Made by a program: the position numbers and the translations under genes
Shown here: positions 60,397 to 64,000 of the stretch, piece after piece
Layout of the letters: each line of letters starts with the position of its first letter
Position numbering within the stretch: the first letter of the stretch is position 1
NCBI RefSeq assembly: GCF_039534165.1
Contig: NZ_BAAAUX010000023.1
Location: forward strand, 106,296-170,295
Origin: Saccharopolyspora_D taberi
GTDB lineage: Bacteria; Actinomycetota; Actinomycetes; Mycobacteriales; Pseudonocardiaceae
DNA: 64,000 nucleotides
Direction of reading: 5' to 3'
Notes under the pieces: generated by a model
The model's database searches: none
What the model was told of the DNA's origin: nothing
Seen by the model: only the letters and a program-made list of their open reading frames with translations

Positions 60397-61464
60397 CTAC
60401 GACGTGGGACGCAGCCGTTGCAGCGCCGCCGCCGCGACGATCACCAGACCTTTGATCAGCAACTGGATATCGGTGTTGACGCTGTTGAGGCTGAGGATGT
60501 TGTTGAGGATGCCCAGCAGCAGCGCGCCCGCGATGGTGCCGATGACCGAGCCGCGGCCTCCGGCCAGGCTGGTGCCGCCGACGACCACCGCCGCGATGCC
60601 GTCCAGCTCGTAGGTGATGCCGTCGTTCGGGCTGCCCGCGTTGAGCTGGCCCGCGTGCACGATCCCGGCCAGCGCGGCGCAGAACCCGGCGATGCCGAAG
60701 GCGATGATCTTCACCCGGTTGACCGGCACACCGGAGAGCCGGGCGGCCTTCTCGTTGCCGCCGATCGCGTACAGGTGCCGGGAGTAGGCGCTGCTGCGCA
60801 GGAACAGGATCGCGACGACCGCGACCACGGCGAAGATCAGCGCCGGGATCGGCACCACGCCGCCGAAGGTGCGCTCGCCCAGCAGCGAGAAGGCCATCGG
60901 CGCCTGGCCGGGCCGGTCGCCGTAGGAGATCTGCACGGTCTCGCCGCCCGACCACATCCGGGCCAGACCGCGGGCGATCTGCAGGCCGGCGAGCGTGACG
61001 ATGAACGCCTGCACCCCGAGCAGGGACACCGCCGTCCCCTGGAGCAGGCCGAAGACGATGCCCGCGAGCAGCACCAGCGACACCGTCGCGGCGACGCCGA
61101 GGCCGTCGTTGACCATCAGCACCGCGGACCCGACGGCGGCCAGCCCGAGCACCGAGCCGACCGACAGGTCGATGCCGCCGATGAGGATGACGAAGGTCAG
61201 CCCGATCCCGATGATCCCGATCTCGGAGACCGCGCGGACGATGTTGAACAGGTTGTCGCTGGACAGGAACAGGATCTCGCCGTTCTTGCGCGGCGAGAAG
61301 ATCACCGCGGCGACGAACACCGCCAGCAGGCCGAAGAAGGACTGGAACCGGAACAGCAGCTCGACCGTTCCGGCGCGCGAGGACGACGGCGGCCTGGCCG
61401 TCGGGCCTCCGCCGTTCGGTTCCGCGGCCGGGCTGGCCGGCCGCTCGTCGGTCCGGTCGGTCAC
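60397..61464 (-). CDS. Ribose-type ABC transporter permease (RbsC/AraH-like)
   Basis: A 355 aa membrane protein with about ten helices. Signatures of the RbsC family are GLTFVILIGGIDLSVGSVLG, LGVQAFIVTLAGLQIARGLA and TSLAGGRGSVIGTIAGALLL. The start GTG 61464 overlaps the ATPase stop (GTGA). It works as a homodimer with the double ATPase at 61461-63032 and the lipoprotein at 59367-60374 to import a monosaccharide, inferred here to be D-arabinose. Confidence 0.94.
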   Translation of the reverse strand: MTDRTDERPASPAAEPNGGGPTARPPSSSRAGTVELLFRFQSFFGLLAVFVAAVIFSPRKNGEILFLSSDNLFNIVRAVSEIGIIGIGLTFVILIGGIDLSVGSVLGLAAVGSAVLMVNDGLGVAATVSLVLLAGIVFGLLQGTAVSLLGVQAFIVTLAGLQIARGLARMWSGGETVQISYGDRPGQAPMAFSLLGERTFGGVVPIPALIFAVVAVVAILFLRSSAYSRHLYAIGGNEKAARLSGVPVNRVKIIAFGIAGFCAALAGIVHAGQLNAGSPNDGITYELDGIAAVVVGGTSLAGGRGSVIGTIAGALLLGILNNILSLNSVNTDIQLLIKGLVIVAAAALQRLRPTS

Positions 61465-63032
61465 CGTGCACCTCCCCCTGCGGCCGGGCTCGTCCCCGCC
61501 GCGTCGACCCTCTCGCCCATCGCGGCGGCCAACAATTCGGCCTCACTCGTCCCGGCGGTCCGGAACTCGGCCACGCTGCGCCCGCCGCGCAGCACCACCA
61601 CCCGGCCGCACACCCCGACCAGCTCCGGCAGCTCCGACGACGCCAGCAGCACACCGATGCCCTGACCCGCGATTTCCCCGAGCAGCTGGTAGATCTCGGC
61701 CTTCGCGCCGATGTCCACGCCGCGGGTCGGGTCGTCGAGCAGCAGCAGCCGCGGCTCGGTGAGCAGCATCCGGCCGAACACGACCTTCTGCTGGTTTCCA
61801 CCGGAAAGGGTGCCGACCGGGTCGAGGATCCTGCCGAGCTTGACCTTCAGCCGCTCGACGCTCTCCTGCGTCGTGCTGACCTCGGAGCTGCGCCGGACCA
61901 GCCCGGCGACCCCGAGCCGGTCGACCACCGACAGCACGGTGTTGGCCAGCACCGAGTGCCCGAGCACCAGGCCGGCCGCCCTGCGGTCCTCCGGGACGAA
62001 GGCGATCCCCGCGCGCAGCGCCTGGCGTGGACCCCTCGGCCGCACCGGGCGCCCGCGCAGGGTCACCGTCCCTTCCCAGGTCCCCGCCGAGCCCGCGCCG
62101 AACAGCGTCTCCAGCAGTTCGGTGCGCCCGGATCCCAGCAGCCCGCACAGCCCGACGATCTCGCCCGCGCGCACGGTCAGCGAGATGCCGTCCGGTTCGC
62201 GCCTGCCGACCCGGGGCCTGCGCGGCCGCACGGCGAAGTCCGACAGGCTCAGCAGCTCGTCGCCGATCTCGGCGCGGTCGGAGCGGAACATCGTCTGCAC
62301 CTCGCGCCCGACCATCGCCTCGGCGGCCTGGTCGGCGGTGACCTCCCGCGCGTCGAACTCCGCGACCCACCGGCCGTTGCGCAGCACCGTGGCGCGGTCG
62401 GCGATCTGGCCGATCTCGTCCATCCGGTGCGAGATGTAGACGATGCCGGTGCCCGACCGGCGCAGTTCGCCGATCACCGCGAACAACCGCTCGACCTCGG
62501 TGTTGGACAGCGCCGATGTCGGCTCGTCCATGATCAGCACCTTGGCGTCCAGCAGCAGCGCCCTGGCGATCGTGACCAGCTGCTGCTCGCCGACCCGCAG
62601 CTCGCCGACCGGGCGGGCGGGGTCCAGGTCGATGCCGGTGCGCTGGAGCAGCTCCCTGGTGCGGGCGGCCATCCGCCTGCGGTCGACGCCGCCGAACCGG
62701 TTGCGCAGCTCCCGGCCCAGGTAGAGGTTGTCGGCCACGGACAGCGCGGGCACCAGGTCGAGCTCCTGGTGGATCATCGCGATGCCCGCGTGCTGGGCGT
62801 CGGCCGGGCGGGCGAAGCGCACCTGCCTGCCCTCGATGGCCACGGTGCCGTCGTGATCGCTGATGTCGCCGGACAGCACCCGCATCAGCGTCGACTTGCC
62901 CGCGCCGTTCTCACCGAGCAGCGCGTGCACCTCCCCGGCGCGGACCGTCAGGTCCACCCCGTCGCAGGCGAGGACGCCCCCGTAGCGCTTGGTGATCCCG
63001 GTCATCTCGACCAGCGGCGCTGCTGTGCTCAT
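61461..63032 (-). CDS. Ribose-type sugar ABC transporter ATPase (two-domain, RbsA/MglA-like)
   Basis: A 523 aa protein with two ATPase halves. The first has Walker A GENGAGKSTL, signature LRVGEQQLV and Walker B VLIMDEPTSAL. The second has a degenerate P-loop (GLLGSGRTELLETLFG, no Lys), signature LSGGNQQKVVFGR and Walker B LLLLDDPTRGVDIG. The asymmetric pair is normal for RbsA/MglA importers. ATG 63032. It is the first gene of the operon, with the operator at 63064-63079 just upstream. Confidence 0.95.
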   Translation of the reverse strand: MSTAAPLVEMTGITKRYGGVLACDGVDLTVRAGEVHALLGENGAGKSTLMRVLSGDISDHDGTVAIEGRQVRFARPADAQHAGIAMIHQELDLVPALSVADNLYLGRELRNRFGGVDRRRMAARTRELLQRTGIDLDPARPVGELRVGEQQLVTIARALLLDAKVLIMDEPTSALSNTEVERLFAVIGELRRSGTGIVYISHRMDEIGQIADRATVLRNGRWVAEFDAREVTADQAAEAMVGREVQTMFRSDRAEIGDELLSLSDFAVRPRRPRVGRREPDGISLTVRAGEIVGLCGLLGSGRTELLETLFGAGSAGTWEGTVTLRGRPVRPRGPRQALRAGIAFVPEDRRAAGLVLGHSVLANTVLSVVDRLGVAGLVRRSSEVSTTQESVERLKVKLGRILDPVGTLSGGNQQKVVFGRMLLTEPRLLLLDDPTRGVDIGAKAEIYQLLGEIAGQGIGVLLASSELPELVGVCGRVVVLRGGRSVAEFRTAGTSEAELLAAAMGERVDAAGTSPAAGGGAR

Positions 63033-63063
63033 ACGACCCCCGTCGAGCGGCAGGAAGGAGCCT

Positions 63064-63079
63064 GAGAAATCGATTGCCC
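63064..63079. promoter_or_regulatory. LacI-type operator before the sugar ABC operon
   Basis: GAGAAATCGATTGCCC has a perfect AATCGATT core palindrome and lies 32-47 bp before the ATPase start. It matches the lacI/isomerase site (complement of 55275-55290) at 14 of 16 bases. Confidence 0.68.
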
Positions 63080-63259
63080 GGACGCTAAGTCGCCCGCGGC
63101 GCCTGTGTCAAGACTCACACGCTCCCACGGGCCACGGGGCATCCGTTCGGCTGCACGTACATCACATACCGGTCACACGGGCACGAAGTGGCGACGTTCG
63201 CGGCGAAGTTCCCCGACACGGTCTCGATCACCCGTACTGCACCGTTACGGTTGGTACTT

Positions 63260-64000
63260 GTGACCGCCACCCGCGAGCGCCAGAACGCACCCATCCCCGA
63301 CAACGGCGGCCCAGCCTGGTCGGAACGCTCCGCATTCGGCACCACCCGAGGCGTGCCACTTTGGGGTGCCTTGCTGCTGGCAGTAGTACCCACAGCACTC
63401 GGCACCGTGCTGGACATACTGATCTGGTCGCAGCCCGGACTGCTGTTCAAGTCCTGCTTCTTCGTCGGGTCGGTGCTCGCGGTCTCGATGGTCAAGCGGA
63501 AGAACCTGTTCGGCCCGATGGTGCAGCCGCCGCTGGTGCTGGCGCTGGTGATGCCGGTGCTCGTTCTGCTCACCGGCAGCGGCACGCCCAAGGACGGCGG
63601 CATGGCGGCCAAGGCGCTCGCGGTGGTCAACCCGCTGATCAGCAGCTTTCCCGTGATGGCGGCCACCGCCGCGCTCTCGCTGGCCATCGGCCTGGCCCGG
63701 ATGCTGGTGCTGGAGCGCTCGCCGGAGGCGGTCGCCGAGGCGGTCACGAAGAAGCGCCCGCTGCCCAAGCCGCCGCGCGCCGAGGACGCGGAGCGTCCGT
63801 CCCGGCGACCCGCGGAGCGCGGAGCGAAGCGCCCGCCGGAAGGCGGTGCGAAGCGTCCCCCCGAAGGCGGAGCGAAGCGTCCGCCGGAAGGGGGTAAGCG
63901 TCCGCCGGAAGCCGGCGCGAAGCGCCCGGCGGCGGACCGCGGCACCGGGCGCAACAGGCGCGACAGCGCCGACCCGCGCGCCCGCGGGCAGGCGCCGGGG
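63260..64000 (+). CDS. DUF6542-type membrane protein (3' end outside window)
   Basis: At least 247 codons, open to the window edge, so partial. The N-terminal part is LWGALLLAVVPTALGTVLD, then IWSQPGLLFKSCFFVGSVLA, LVLALVMPVLVLLTGS and FPVMAATAALSLAIGLARML, four helices as in actinobacterial DUF6542 proteins. A long basic tail begins near residue 170 with repeats of AKRPPEGG and runs on past RGAKR. The start is GTG 63260; a TACGGT at 63246-63251 suggests a short or absent leader. Function unknown. Confidence 0.75.
   Translation, partial: MTATRERQNAPIPDNGGPAWSERSAFGTTRGVPLWGALLLAVVPTALGTVLDILIWSQPGLLFKSCFFVGSVLAVSMVKRKNLFGPMVQPPLVLALVMPVLVLLTGSGTPKDGGMAAKALAVVNPLISSFPVMAATAALSLAIGLARMLVLERSPEAVAEAVTKKRPLPKPPRAEDAERPSRRPAERGAKRPPEGGAKRPPEGGAKRPPEGGKRPPEAGAKRPAADRGTGRNRRDSADPRARGQAPG
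63821..63930 (+). repeat. 24 bp tandem repeat coding for GAKRPPEG units
   Basis: About four copies of a 24 bp unit encode AKRPPEGG (one copy lost a codon, reading GKRPPEA). The DNA units differ at third positions only, so the protein repeat is under selection or recently amplified. Confidence 0.8.

Noticed and set aside
60397..61801. 481 aa minus-strand frame across the permease and ATPase genes
   Set aside because: It is in the wrong frame of both genes, Arg/Pro/Gly-rich throughout, and conflicts with two well-supported proteins.
63115..63954. Minus-strand frame with GGRFAPPSGGRFAP repeats
   Set aside because: Antisense of the DUF6542 tail repeat. The plus-strand frame has membrane helices and a proper start.

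Overview
The window is one stretch of chromosome from a high-GC Gram-positive actinomycete. GC at third codon positions is very high, GTG and TTG starts are common, and there is a mycothiol gene (mshB), an actinobacterial 7Fe ferredoxin, a CHAD protein, and several lipoproteins with clear lipoboxes. Positions 28-18732 carry LOG, folP2-like, dapE, dapD, dapC, fdxA, mshB, lpqW-like and typA genes. This gene set is close to the Rv1165-Rv1208 part of the Mycobacterium tuberculosis chromosome as I remember it, with rearrangements. A Pseudonocardiaceae-type host (for example Saccharopolyspora-like) is my inference, not something the sequence proves.

Layout. (1) 28-18732, core metabolism: folP2 paralogue, two LOG-type Rossmann proteins, an SPFH protein, an NAD(P)-binding protein behind a tandem operator, and the diaminopimelate/lysine genes dapE, dapD and dapC. 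A three-gene type-VII-secretion-like cassette (5247-7755) sits between dapE and dapD. A CHAD protein, fdxA, mshB, a threonine-synthase-like enzyme, lpqW and typA follow. (2) 18994-20795: a small Cys/Lys-rich protein under a probable IdeR iron box, a YciI protein, and trpS preceded by a Trp-Trp leader peptide and mutually exclusive hairpins (attenuator). (3) 20986-28018: Uma2 nuclease, an SRPBCC-NUDIX fusion, a two-component system divergent from a LolA-like protein with an ABC exporter, and a decayed IS982 transposase. (4) 28051-33309: GNAT acetyltransferase, a thiamine ABC importer (thiBPQ) under a TPP riboswitch whose ATPase carries a large collagen-like insertion, and a pterin carbinolamine dehydratase. 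(5) 33346-44309: D-amino-acid oxidase with bioD, a secreted S1 protease, a class C beta-lactamase-like esterase, MerR and LysR regulators with their neighbours, ychF, a 55-residue lipoprotein, and a membrane protein operon with a NarL-type two-component system. (6) 44374-51059, DNA repair: Ada-AlkA fusion, sbcCD, rmuC. (7) 51114-63079: an esterase lipoprotein, then a carbohydrate locus. (8) The right edge holds a truncated DUF6542-type membrane protein with a repetitive tail.

The most interesting system is the locus at 52132-63079. It encodes a secreted GH172 (DUF2961) enzyme, a ribose-type ABC importer, an L-fucose/L-arabinose-type isomerase, an FGGY kinase and a LacI regulator. Similar CAATCG-centred operators lie in front of the isomerase/LacI pair, the GH172 gene and the ABC operon. 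Because GH172 includes exo-D-arabinofuranosidases, I infer a D-arabinan foraging or recycling pathway: release D-arabinose, import it, isomerise it to D-ribulose and phosphorylate it into the pentose phosphate pathway. Other points for follow-up are the collagen-like insertion in ThiQ, the trpS attenuator, the iron-boxed small protein, and the type-VII-like cassette between dapE and dapD.
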